From Epichloe hybrida (Eukaryota; Ascomycota; Sordariomycetes; Hypocreales; Clavicipitaceae): a stretch of DNA of 64,000 nucleotides. A program made the position numbers and the translations under genes. Position 1 is the stretch's first letter. Each line of letters starts with the position of its first letter. This document shows, piece after piece, positions 35,656 to 44,698 of the stretch. The stretch spans positions 3,472,001 through 3,536,000 of the forward strand of contig JAFEKR010000001.1 of NCBI GenBank assembly GCA_019022495.1. Direction: 5' to 3'. The notes under the pieces were generated by a model. It was not told the DNA's origin. It saw nothing but the letters and a program-made list of their open reading frames with translations, and did no database searches.

Positions 35656-36443
35656 TCACTCATCGTCGCTCTCCGACACAACGAGACGGACTGCTGCCCC
35701 CTTCTTGTTTCTGGTATCCTCAATCTCTTTCCTCGGTTGCTGTCGTTTCCCTACTTCTGAGACCAGCCCTTTGAGATAAACCTCGGCTTGAACTGTAGCA
35801 CTGTATGCAGCGGGGGTCCAGTTCCAGATGTTGCGGCGTTCTACGTCAGCACCGGCTGCGAGCAGAGTCCGAAGTCCAAGAAGGTTCCCGTTGCTACTGG
35901 CAAAATGTAAAGCCGTGTTGCCCTCAAGGTCGGCCCGTTGCACTGCGTCTCGTGGACCACCAGGGACATACGTCAGGAGGATCTGCAAGGCCGTGTCATG
36001 TCCTCCCATGCTGGCTCCCATGATAGCATCTCGGCCTCTGCTGTCCCTTCGAAGAATGCAGCTTCTGTCGTGTTCGCAGAGCAAATGTACAACTTCGGAG
36101 TGCCCGGCCCCGGCGGCCAGCATCAACGCCGTTTGGTGGTTTTCGTTCAAGGCAGGGCAGGGGTCTTCGTGACCTGCTTCCAGCAAGACTTCACATACGG
36201 CTTTATGGCCGAGTGATGCTGCGAGATGTAGGTTCGAGTTTGAGAGGGCCGAGAGAGATGCGTCGGGGTTGTGAAGCAGAGTAGGGTGTGATTCGAGGAT
36301 GCGTTTGACGAGCAGACTGTCACCGACGTGAATAGCACGACGCATGCGAATCGAAGGGTCGATCCTGCGGTTGGAACATACATTAGCAACACTCTCGGCA
36401 GTATCAGCAGTACATGTTCCGCCAAAAACAAACACACATACAT
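35656..36443 (-). CDS. AVO2: Avo2-like ankyrin-repeat protein (TORC2 subunit)
   Basis: The proposed coding exons are 36443-36442 and 36364-35656. A 77 bp intron (36441-36365; GTATGT donor, GCTAAT branch, CGCAG acceptor) splits the start codon as AT|G, giving 236 residues starting MIDPSIRMRRAI. That beginning, with LLVKRILESHP, matches the N-terminus I know for Avo2 of TORC2, followed by four to five ankyrin repeats (NLHLAASLGH, TALMLAAGAGH, GNTALHFASSNG) and a C-terminal NWTPAAYSATVQAE segment also typical of Avo2. The acidic tail ends ESDDE. An upstream in-frame alternative start at 36563 would add a (HTA)n tract. Another alternative starts unspliced inside the intron at 36435. Avo2 is a non-essential regulator of TORC2 at the plasma membrane. 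Confidence 0.78.
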
Positions 36444-36470
36444 GGTGGATCGTGTGTCATGGCGAGCTGT

Positions 36471-36522
36471 GTGTGCGGTGTGTGCGGTGTGTGCGGTGTG
36501 TGCGGTGTGTGCGGTGTGTGCG
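36471..36522. repeat. GTGTGCGGT 9 bp tandem repeat
   Basis: About six copies of a 9-mer directly upstream of the AVO2-like gene, in its 5' leader or promoter. Being a multiple of three, it is open in several frames and reads as (HTA)n on the minus strand. Confidence 0.9.
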
Positions 36523-36563
36523 ATGGAAGAGCTGAGCTCAGCTGAGACAGCTCCGAGCTTCAT

Positions 36564-37169
36564 GTCAGGTCCACGTGGGAGGAGTGATGAGGAGTTGCTG
36601 AATGCCGCCTTGACCCGTCGTCAACTCCACCAAGCTGCGGACGTAGAGCATCATCATTATTGGTTTTGAATCATCGGGGCTCAGTCTCAACTCCACCACC
36701 AAGCCCGCGTGTAATAAATTCGGCAACGGCTGGGGGAACACGCGGGAGCACGCCAGACGCGCTTCAGGGTCAGTTGGGAATATTTTATTGCCATCACAAT
36801 GACGTTGTATCATTTGCAACATGCATGCTTATAGGTAGCCGAGTTGAACCTCAGTTACTCGTACAGAAGAGGTCGGAAAGGACAAGAAGCATGTACAGAT
36901 GGAAATGGTTTCGGAAATGCGGCGATTGAACCTCGAGAAAGGTGTTAAAAAATTTGCCGTCTAAACACCGGACTGGAAGCGAAGCGAGCTGGCGTCAAGT
37001 AAATCCCTCGAGCAACATCCCACCATCCCACAAGACAAGCAAGCGAAAGACATCTTGAGCCTTTGAAATCAAAAGTGGCAAGTGGCAAGTGGCAATTCAG
37101 TGGCTCTAGTGCAATATCGAAATTCGTTCTCCCCGAGATTCGTTTTTACCGTTGGGACTGGGGTATCAT
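36564..37169. other. Intergenic, no gene seen
   Basis: Lies between the AVO2-like gene and the 3' end of the ESCO-type zinc-finger gene. The only open frames are short and lack domains. A short direct repeat GTGGCAA occurs three times at about 37075-37094. Confidence 0.5.
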
Positions 37170-37931
37170 TTACAGCTCATCTTCCTCCCTCTTCCGCTTC
37201 AACCTCTGCACAGCCTTGTGCCTCTTATCGTGATACTTTACATCGTCAGGATACAACGGATTCCAAACCGTATCACACGCCTTGCACTCTGCAAACGCAG
37301 CCTGGGACGAAATATTCAGTGTGGTCTGAACGGTCGGTGACCGTTTTGACCTGAGCCGGTCTTTCATCCTGCCAGCGGGACATGTGCCATCCCTCCTAGT
37401 CCGGTTCAGCAGATTGTCTCCTCCATCGCGGAGGCTCTTCCTCTTCTTGTCAGGAGATGGAGGGTTGCCATCTGTTTTATCCTCGTCTCTGCCCGAGAGG
37501 CCGAAGGCATCTTCTGATGAAATGTCGGACGGTAAAGAAGTACCTTGGAACCTGAGCAGCCTTGGTTTCCGCCGGGTTCGCACCATCAACATTGTGTCCG
37601 TCGACGGCGGCGATGCGATTTTTGCGCCTTTGTCCACGCTCCGAGGTTTGGTCTCGGCGGGGAGAGGTCTGAAATACTTGAGAATCGATGACCGCGACGC
37701 CTCCTCAGTGCTGGGAAGAGGTGCGCTCTCGCGTTCCGAATGTGAGTCTATTGTCGCAAGCTTAGATGGCTTTGTTGATTGTGGCAGGGAGCCTGGCTCG
37801 AATCGCGCCTTCTTGGCAGATGGTTCGCCACGAGGCTCCGGTGTCGACGCGGGTTTTCGCCCGTACGTTCGGCGTGGTTTTTCGCGTTTCCGCAACATAT
37901 GAGGTGGCAGCCCGGGCTTTGTTCTGGGCAC
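37170..37931 (-). CDS. ESCO/Eco1-type zinc-finger protein without acetyltransferase domain
   Basis: A single-exon gene of 253 residues. It begins with a basic region carrying RRTYGRK, is mostly disordered, has a PCNA-box-like SSILKYFRPLP at about residues 81-91, and ends with QTTLNISSQAAF followed by ECKACDTVWNPLYPDDVKYHDKRH split as C-x2-C ... H-x3-H (near residues 215-240). This order (basic N-terminus, PIP-like box, C2H2 of the zf-C2H2_3 type) is that of the N-terminal part of Eco1/ESCO cohesin acetyltransferases, but the protein ends 14 residues after the last His with no GNAT domain. It may act in replication-coupled chromatin biology without catalysis (inference). Separate fungal zf-C2H2_3-only proteins are known. 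The stop is clear and no downstream exon was found. Confidence 0.75.
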   Translation of the reverse strand: MPRTKPGLPPHMLRKREKPRRTYGRKPASTPEPRGEPSAKKARFEPGSLPQSTKPSKLATIDSHSERESAPLPSTEEASRSSILKYFRPLPAETKPRSVDKGAKIASPPSTDTMLMVRTRRKPRLLRFQGTSLPSDISSEDAFGLSGRDEDKTDGNPPSPDKKRKSLRDGGDNLLNRTRRDGTCPAGRMKDRLRSKRSPTVQTTLNISSQAAFAECKACDTVWNPLYPDDVKYHDKRHKAVQRLKRKREEDEL

Positions 37932-38420
37932 GAATTAGTCCAACCGACTCGAGTTTTCCTGGTGCTCGTGAACCATACATGGCATATTCTGGAGAGGAGC
38001 TGATCATCATGATGCCTTGACGCCAGCTGCTCACGAGCAAGCAGCTTCAAAATACGGAGTGGCGCCGATGTGGGAATGCAGCATGGATCGATGCGCTGAC
38101 TCAAATACCCATAGACTGCTGAGACAGTTTTTGAGACTTTTTGGCCCAAATCAACAAAAAAAAGATTTAAATAAAAAATAGCAAAAATCCAAAGGCTCGA
38201 ATAATGTCCGAATTATGAATGCATGTGGCAAGTGGATGATGGATGAGTAGATGAGTGGGATGAGTACTTGGCCCCACGCTAGCTTCGCCAAAGACGCGTT
38301 GCGCGACGCATTGGCGATGCACAACCAACCACTCTACGCGACGTCACATGCATGATGCGACACATGTCAATTTGTCGCGCAACACCTGAATTGTAGAGCC
38401 AATGTCATTCCTCTCGTCCA

Positions 38421-39316
38421 CTAATGGTCAGTCGTTACTCGTCTCCTGATGGTGCCATCGACATCATCTTCTTTAGTTCGTAACAGAATCGTCCTTTGAT
38501 CCTCCTTCTCTTCCGACCCAACCACCCACGTGTTCACGATCTTTTTTGTCTCCTTGGCCGCCTTTTGCTTTTGCTTGCCCTGCTCCATTCTCCACATGTA
38601 CCCCGAATACACTGCCACTTCGGCAATCGCAACTACTATACTTCCGCCCATTGTGAGGAAGATTCTGGCGGGCAAGCCCCACCATCTTGAAGTAACCCAC
38701 AGCGTTCCAGCGACGCCCAGTATGCTGACCACGAAGTTTATTATGAGCATGACTTGGCGATGTACATCTTGTAAAGTCACATCGTCGTCACCGAGGTCCG
38801 CAGCATGGACTGGACGATTGACCTGGGAAAAAGCTTGTGCTGATGTCGGGAAGCGGTCGTTGAAGGTTTCGATCTTTGGCGGCGGGTTGACCATGCGGTC
38901 GTAAGCTCGTTGTGCTTCTTCGTATCGTAGTCGGGCCATTAGGGCCTTGTATTCTTCAGACTGGTTCCGAATTTCAGGTTAGCAACGTCGGGCAACATCA
39001 GCTCAGTCTGGCACGGAATCCTCACCGGTTCTGGCTTCGGGGGAGGTGGCGGACAGTAGACTCGCGAGCCACGCAACAGTTGTTCCAGACTATGGCTTGC
39101 TTGATGGCCCTTGTTGAGTCTTCTCCACAAATCAACAATCTGCCCATGAGAGATGGGATTTCCAACTGCAGGCTCTCTGAGCGACGGTTCACCGTTCTGA
39201 GGGGATTCCTCAGCACAATCAGAGGCATCTCCATCAGGCGACTTGCGAGCAGTGCGTGGTACGTCTGTTTTCAGTAGGCCGTCCACAATGGCCGACGTCA
39301 TCGTGAGGAGCACCAT
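38421..39316 (-). CDS. VMA12: V-ATPase assembly factor Vma12 (ER membrane)
   Basis: Two exons, 39316-39026 and 38960-38421. The 65 bp intron (GTGAGG donor, GCTAAC branch, CCAG acceptor) joins KPEP to SEEYKALMARLRYEE in frame; 276 residues. The start is taken at MVLLTMTSAIV, the usual N-terminus of fungal Vma12; a longer frame to 39478 would add a repeat-encoded tail. Features: a cytosolic N-terminal part with SHGQIVDLWRRL, the conserved EYKALMARLR motif, then two membrane spans (LIINFVVSILGVAGTLWV; GGSIVVAIAEVAVYSGYMW) and a charged C-terminus. With Vma21 and Vma22 it assembles the V0 sector in the ER. The human counterpart is TMEM199. Confidence 0.88.
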
Positions 39317-39349
39317 CTCGACAGCGCGTGTGCGTTTGTGCCATATGCC

Positions 39350-39428
39350 CGATGCGTCGTCGATGCGTCGTCGATACGTCGTCGATACGTCTTCGATACG
39401 TCTTCGATACGTCTTCGATACGTCGTCG
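39350..39428. repeat. GATACGTCGTC 11 bp tandem repeat
   Basis: Seven imperfect copies of an 11-mer (GATACGTCGTC or GATACGTCTTC) immediately upstream of VMA12, 34-112 bp before its start. Each copy carries ACGTC, a bZIP/CRE half-site-like core, so the array could bind a transcription factor (inference). Confidence 0.88.
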
Positions 39429-39874
39429 CGAGGTAAAGATGTTCTAGATCTAGAGCTTCCTGTGAGTTGATGGTTCATGTAACGTAACCTTGCTGCTCTC
39501 GGTGCTCTGCGAGCGGTGCTAGCGCAGGTCCTGCAGGCCCTGCAGGCCCTTGTCTTGTCAGCGCTGGCACGGTATGGCCAATCAGACGACGGAAAACAAA
39601 GAAGCTAACGCCCGGTTGGCTCCGAACCAACCTGTGCAAGGAAGCCGCTTCTGGTGGTACATTAATCAGAAAAAAAGGCACGCAAAATACATCGGCTTCG
39701 TCACGACTCCCTTTCCGTACCGGAATCAGCCTTTGCATCCCTGCGCCGACCTGCCATTCCCGATTGGCATTCCCTTCGACATTCGCGGCCATCCGAATAC
39801 ATCCAAGTTCACATCAGGCCTTTGGCAGCGACAGCACTCTGCCGCTTTAGGCGAATCGCCTGCGACTCCCAATC
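39429..39874. other. Bidirectional promoter region VMA12 / COQ1
   Basis: VMA12 (-) and COQ1 (+) diverge across about 560 bp, including the 11 bp repeat. It holds CTGCAGGCC duplicated at about 39530-39550. Open frames of up to 141 codons (39550-39975) overlap the COQ1 start but have no domain. Confidence 0.55.
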
Positions 39875-41299
39875 ATGCAGCTCCGGCCGGGAGCCGCGGT
39901 GTTTCCGGATGCCGTCACTCGAAGAATCACAGCGCCGAGCTGTGCATTGAGTCGCTATTCCGCAGTCAGCCTTAACAACTCGAGGATTCATCGATCAAGC
40001 ATACACACAAGTCACAGGAGGGATTCCGCCTGGGCCGCGGCCGTGCAGGTTGCTTCCAATGTGGTCGGCAACGTGGTCAAGAAAGCCTCCAAAGATGGCA
40101 TGGCGGTTGATCCTCTGCGAACCGTCGCAAAGGAGATGCAGTTCCTCACGGGAAACATCCGCAAACTTCTTGGCTCTGGCCACCCGTCTCTTGATCGTGT
40201 AGCCAAGTACTATACTCAGGCGGAAGGCAAGCACGTACGGCCTCTAATCGTGCTGTTGATGAGCCGCGCAACACATCTCTGCCCCAAGAACCCTCGGCCG
40301 GAACATGTCCAAAGTGGGAGAGCCATCGATTCGTCGATATCGCCCGTTCAGATCCTCAGTGATTTGAACCCTTCGGCTGCGCCGCTGTCTTCGGCGGAAC
40401 CCGACATTACAGACGGAATCCTGGGCATTTTGCCAAGCCAAAGGCGACTGGCTGAGATTGCAGAGCTAATACACACGGCATCCCTACTCCATGACGACGT
40501 CATTGATCACTCAGTATCGAGGCGTGGTGCCCCATCAGCCAACCTGGAATTCGGCAACAAGATGGCCGTGCTGGCTGGCGACTTTCTCCTCGGACGGGCT
40601 TCAGTGGCCCTCGCGAGGTTGAGGCATGTCGAGGTTGTAGAACTTCTTGCCACCGTCATCGCCAATCTGGTAGAAGGAGAATTCATGCAACTGAAGAATA
40701 CGGAACGCGATGAACGAAACCCCAAGTATTCTGAGGAGACCCTGACATATTACCTGCAAAAAACCTACCTCAAGACTGCCAGTTTAATCTCCAAATCCTG
40801 TCGTGCCGCGGCATTACTCGGCAACGCAGATGTCAGCATAGTTGAGGCTGCTTATTCGTACGGCCGAAACTTGGGACTCGCTTTCCAGCTTGTCGACGAC
40901 ATGCTCGACTACACTAGGAGTGGACAGGATCTCGGTAAACCTGCAGGGGCTGATCTAGAATTGGGCTTGGCAACTGCACCACTACTCTTTGCTTGGAAGC
41001 AGAACCCAGCGTTGGGAGCACTGGTCGGACGCAAGTTTGAGATGGACGGGGACGTGGAGAAGGTAAGGCCATCTCTTTCGACATTCCATCGATACGTTGT
41101 CATTGGTCGGTTTCGTACTGACTGAAATCCTCTTCAGGCCCGCCAACTGGTATTGCAGAGCGATGGTATCGAGCAGACTCGAGCCCTTGCGCAAGACTAC
41201 TCGGAGAAGGCCATTGCGGCCATTGCGGACTTCCCCGAGAGTGAAGCCAAGGATGGGCTCGTCGAGATGGCACAGAAGACGATCAAGAGACAAAAGTAA
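39875..41299 (+). CDS. COQ1: Mitochondrial trans-polyprenyl diphosphate synthase (Coq1)
   Basis: Two exons (39875-41062, 41138-41299) joined across a 75 bp GTAAGG..CAG intron; 449 residues. It makes the long isoprenoid tail of ubiquinone on the mitochondrial matrix side. The N-terminal about 45 residues are rich in Arg, Ser and Ala and lack acids, as a mitochondrial targeting peptide. Chain-elongation marks: GKHVRPLIVLL, the first Asp-rich motif HDDVID (206-211) preceded by HTASLL, GDFLLGRASVAL, EGEFMQL and the second Asp-rich motif DDMLD (341-345) followed by YTRSGQDLGKPAG. The C-terminal exon supplies the helical end. All catalytic Asp residues are present. The insert between residues about 140 and 185 is typical of Pezizomycotina COQ1. 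Confidence 0.95.
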
Positions 41300-41891
41300 A
41301 ACTGTCTCGGCGTGTGTTTGATTGAAAGGAAAGGGAAACATGGACATGACGACCAGCGTCAAGTTTCCTCTTGCTGTGTACAAGTACTTGCTGTGTACAA
41401 GTACTTGTACTTGGTATTTGGAATTAAAAGTCAAGGGGCCCAAGACGAGAAGAAGGGAAACCAGGACGACTTTCGAACAAGGAGGATGGAAGCGACGAGA
41501 ACGAAGCCCAAAGGAGGGATGAATGCATGGGCTTCTCGAGAGGTACATTCACGTTGCATGATGCCAATGCATATATACAAAGGTAACAGGAGGCGGCACG
41601 GGTCACCGTTTTCAATAGTACTGGACATGTCTGGGGGAAAATGGAAACAACTTGCGAGCAGGCAAGATGGTGGTTTTGCAGTTTTGCAGCCATATCCGCG
41701 TATCCACGTTGTCGGTATCCTTAGACAATTGATATTATTCCGCTACTACCCTGTACGGCTGCGCGGCGGCGGCCAAGTCCGGGGGGCGAATGAAGAAGAG
41801 CAGCGAGCGGCTTGGCGATGGGGTTTCCTCATTCGCGGTGTTACTAATCAGCACCTTTCCCGCCTTCATGCTCTCATAGCCGCGCCATGCC
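41300..41891. other. Intergenic COQ1-DAL1
   Basis: Downstream of COQ1. It holds a direct repeat GTGTACAAGTACTTG in tandem near 41377-41409 (the first copy TGTACAAGTACTTGC, the second overlapping TGTACAAGTACTTGT). No separate gene is seen. The long open frame 41312-42211 runs into DAL1 in another frame and is a shadow. Confidence 0.55.
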
Positions 41892-43579
41892 ATGACCATG
41901 ACAGCAGCCCCCCTCGCCGTGCTGGTCTCAAGCCGCGCCGTGCTTCCTACGGCATCGGGCTCACTGACCATCTCGCCTGCGACGATTTCCGTCTCGCCGG
42001 CCACCGGAAAGATCGTGTCCGTGGTGGCGGAGATTGTGCCTCGGACCAGCTTCCCCGCCGAGACCACCTATCTAGACTACACGCCGAAGCTGCTGCTGCC
42101 GGGCCTGGTCGACGCCCACGTTCACTTGAACGAGCCGGGACGCACGGAATGGGAGGGTTTCTGGACGGGCACCCGAGCCGCCGCCTCCGGGGGTGTCACG
42201 ACAGTCGTTGACATGCCTCTGAATGCCATCCCGCCCACGACAACCGTCAGGGGATTCCAAGAGAAGCTGGCGGCCAGCGAGGGCCAGTGCTGGGTCGACC
42301 TGGCCTTCTACGGAGGTGTCGTTCCCGGCAATGCCGACGAGCTGAAGCCTCTTGTCGAGGCGGGCGTACGGGGGTTCAAGTGTTTCCTCATCGAATCTGG
42401 CGTGAGTGTCTTTCTTCTTCTTCTTCTTCTTCTTGTTTCGTCATGGCATTCGACAGGAAAGAGATCGAAAGAGATCCTAAAAAAGCTGCTGCTGGCAGAC
42501 TGATGCATTGCCCATGAAATGAAATCCAGGTCGACGAGTTCCCCGCCATCTCACCAAAGGACATGACCCTGGCAATGGAAACCCTCAAAGACTGCACCAC
42601 CACGCTCATGTTCCACGCCGAGATGGAGCCCGACGGCGCCGGCCCTTCCGACGACGACGCCGACGACGACGACGACGACGACGACGCATCGACCGATGTC
42701 ACAGCGTACCAGACATTCCTCAACTCCAGGCCCCCTGCCTTTGAGACGGCTGCCGTCCGGGAGATCCTGTCAGCAGCCCACGTGGCCCCCTCGCTGCACC
42801 TACACATCGTGCACCTCTCGGCAGCCCAGTGCATCCCGCTCCTGAAGGAAGCCCGCGCCAACAAGGGCGTCAACATCACTGCCGAGACATGCTTCCACTA
42901 CCTGGGCCTCTCGGCCGAGGACATCGCGACGGGCGACACGCGGCACAAATGCTGCCCGCCCATCAGGGAGGGCCGGAACCGCGACCGGCTCTGGGAAGAG
43001 CTCGTCGCCAGTGACGCGTGCATCAAGACGGTCGTGTCGGACCACTCGCCGTGCACGCCCGAGCTGAAACAACTACGCCCCGAGGAGGCCGCAGCGCCGG
43101 GCGGGGACGAGACCAACAACAACAACAACAGTAACAACAACAGTAACAACAACAAAAGCCCCGGCGACTTCATGTCCGCCTGGGGCGGCATCTCCTCGGT
43201 CGGGCTCGGCCTCCCCATCATCCACTCGGCGGCCAAACAGCGGCGCAGAAAAACCCCCAAGACACCAACCATCACAGACATTGTCCGTCTATGCTGCCAG
43301 GCCACGGCGGAGCAGGTCGGACTCTCGCACAGAAAGGGCTCCATCAGGGCGGGCATGGACGCCGACATGTGCGTCTTCGACGACGCAGACGTGTGGACCT
43401 TTTCACGGGCCGACATGCGCTGGAGGAACAAGTGCTCGCCGTGGGAGGGCCACGAGTTCACGGGCAGGGTAAAGGAGACGTGGTTGCGCGGTCGCAAGAT
43501 CTTTGAGCTCGGCGCGCAAAATGGGGGGTTCGCCGACAGCAGCCCGTTTGGCGAGACCATCACGGAGAAAAGAACGTGA
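41892..43579 (+). CDS. DAL1: Allantoinase
   Basis: Two exons (41892-42401, 42530-43579) with a 128 bp intron that starts GTGAGT and contains a (TTC)n tract; 519 residues. It hydrolyses allantoin to allantoate in purine nitrogen recycling. It has the binuclear metal site of cyclic amidohydrolases: DAHVHLNEPGR (H76, H78), the carbamylated Lys in GFKCF (K163), FHAE (H199), HIVHLS (H265) and SDHSPC (D341). ITAETCFHYL, DFMSAWGGI and the C-terminal GRVKETWLRG are allantoinase-specific. Dihydropyrimidinase is less likely because of the HLNEPGR motif. Two unusual low-complexity insertions lie in loops: a poly-Asp tract (about 211-223) and an Asn-rich tract (about 366-380). Confidence 0.95.
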
Positions 43580-43782
43580 CGGCTGTGTGAATTCCAAAAT
43601 TACTTGTTCGGATGGTACTTCAATAAAAAAGTGGCACATGTTTCCACAAAATTGTGTTTCCGTGGCGATTTCAAAACTTATTTGTAAATCTGTGCATTCC
43701 GGCAGTCATGAACATTAAAGTCTTGCACTCAACTGAATCCGTCAACAAGCTATAGTGCGTAATAATTGATCGTCTTCCATCT

Positions 43783-43879
43783 GCGGCCATAGATTAGCTG
43801 GGAGATCGTCAGACTGAAGTTAACTTCAATCCTACGGATGCCTATCTGAAGGTCGTGTGTTCGAGTCACACTGGCCGCA
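43783..43879 (+). tRNA. tRNA-Phe (GAA) with 24 nt intron
   Basis: The acceptor stem GCGGCCA (43783-43789) pairs with TGGCCGC (43872-43878), with discriminator A at 43879. The D arm is GATT/GATC. The anticodon stem TCAGA/TCTGA encloses CTGAAGA with anticodon GAA at 43816-43818. The T arm is GTGTG-TTCGAGT-CACAC. The 24 nt intron (43820-43843) sits after position 37, the usual place. The poly-T stretch after the gene is a Pol III terminator. CCA is not encoded, as in eukaryotes. Confidence 0.93.
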
Positions 43880-43899
43880 TTTTCTTTTTGGACACACCT
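43880..43899 (+). terminator. Pol III terminator of tRNA-Phe
   Basis: TTTTCTTTTT begins right after the discriminator base. Confidence 0.75.
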
Positions 43900-44698
43900 T
43901 CATTGATGTTTTTTTTTGGACGAGTCATTTGTCTTTTTCTCGTGAATGAATGAATGCTATGCCGGTTCATATCACCATTCTTTCATTACTTGTGATGAGC
44001 CGCCGCTTTCTGCTCGTGACTCGACTAGTGTAATCCGTATTGTCAACCATTAAAGCAACAACTACATGTCTCGTGCCTATCAGCTATGGAATGCGATGAC
44101 TTTTCAAGCATCAGGAAGCGCGGTTAGAAGGTAGCCACTTCTATTCTCTATCAAACGAGTGTGCCGTCGAATCTAAATAGACACGATACCCTACAACGCC
44201 CTCTCTCAAAGAGTGGTTGACTCTTGCTGAGCACCACGCCAAATATGCCTCGGCTCATACCAAATATACAGCGAGCCAACGAATCCTGCCATACGTCACA
44301 GCTCCTAGCTGGTCCATGTGTCATACATGATGCCATTTGGTAGCTGTTGGCAAGCCTCAAACTCCGGGTTCCATGGTTCCAATAAATGAGTAAGTGACAA
44401 AACACTACACCACCCACACTTATAAATCAAAACGTCATAAAACAATGTCATGAGCCTTCTCGGCTTGTATAAGTCGTCAAAAACACAAACGATGTCGAAA
44501 TAAAACCAAAATATTAAAAGTAACGCAAAAATGCAGAGTAAGCAAGCCACACCAATGGTTTGCACAAACGTTATTGCAAAACCCACATGAAGAACGAGGC
44601 ATATGTTCAGCTTTGTGGGAGTCTTACACATGAGCTAGAAAGAAAACACGAAATAGGAAAGAAAAAAAAAACCCCCCGAGAAAGCATCAAACGCCATT
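43900..44698. other. Intergenic, no gene seen
   Basis: Slightly AT-rich. Short frames only (88-108 codons on the minus strand) without domains. The right end is the 3' untranslated region of the J-domain gene. Confidence 0.5.

Noticed and set aside
39317..39478. N-terminal extension of VMA12
   Set aside because: It would be encoded by the 11 bp tandem repeat (TYRRRI-type units), and the family starts at MVLLTMT.
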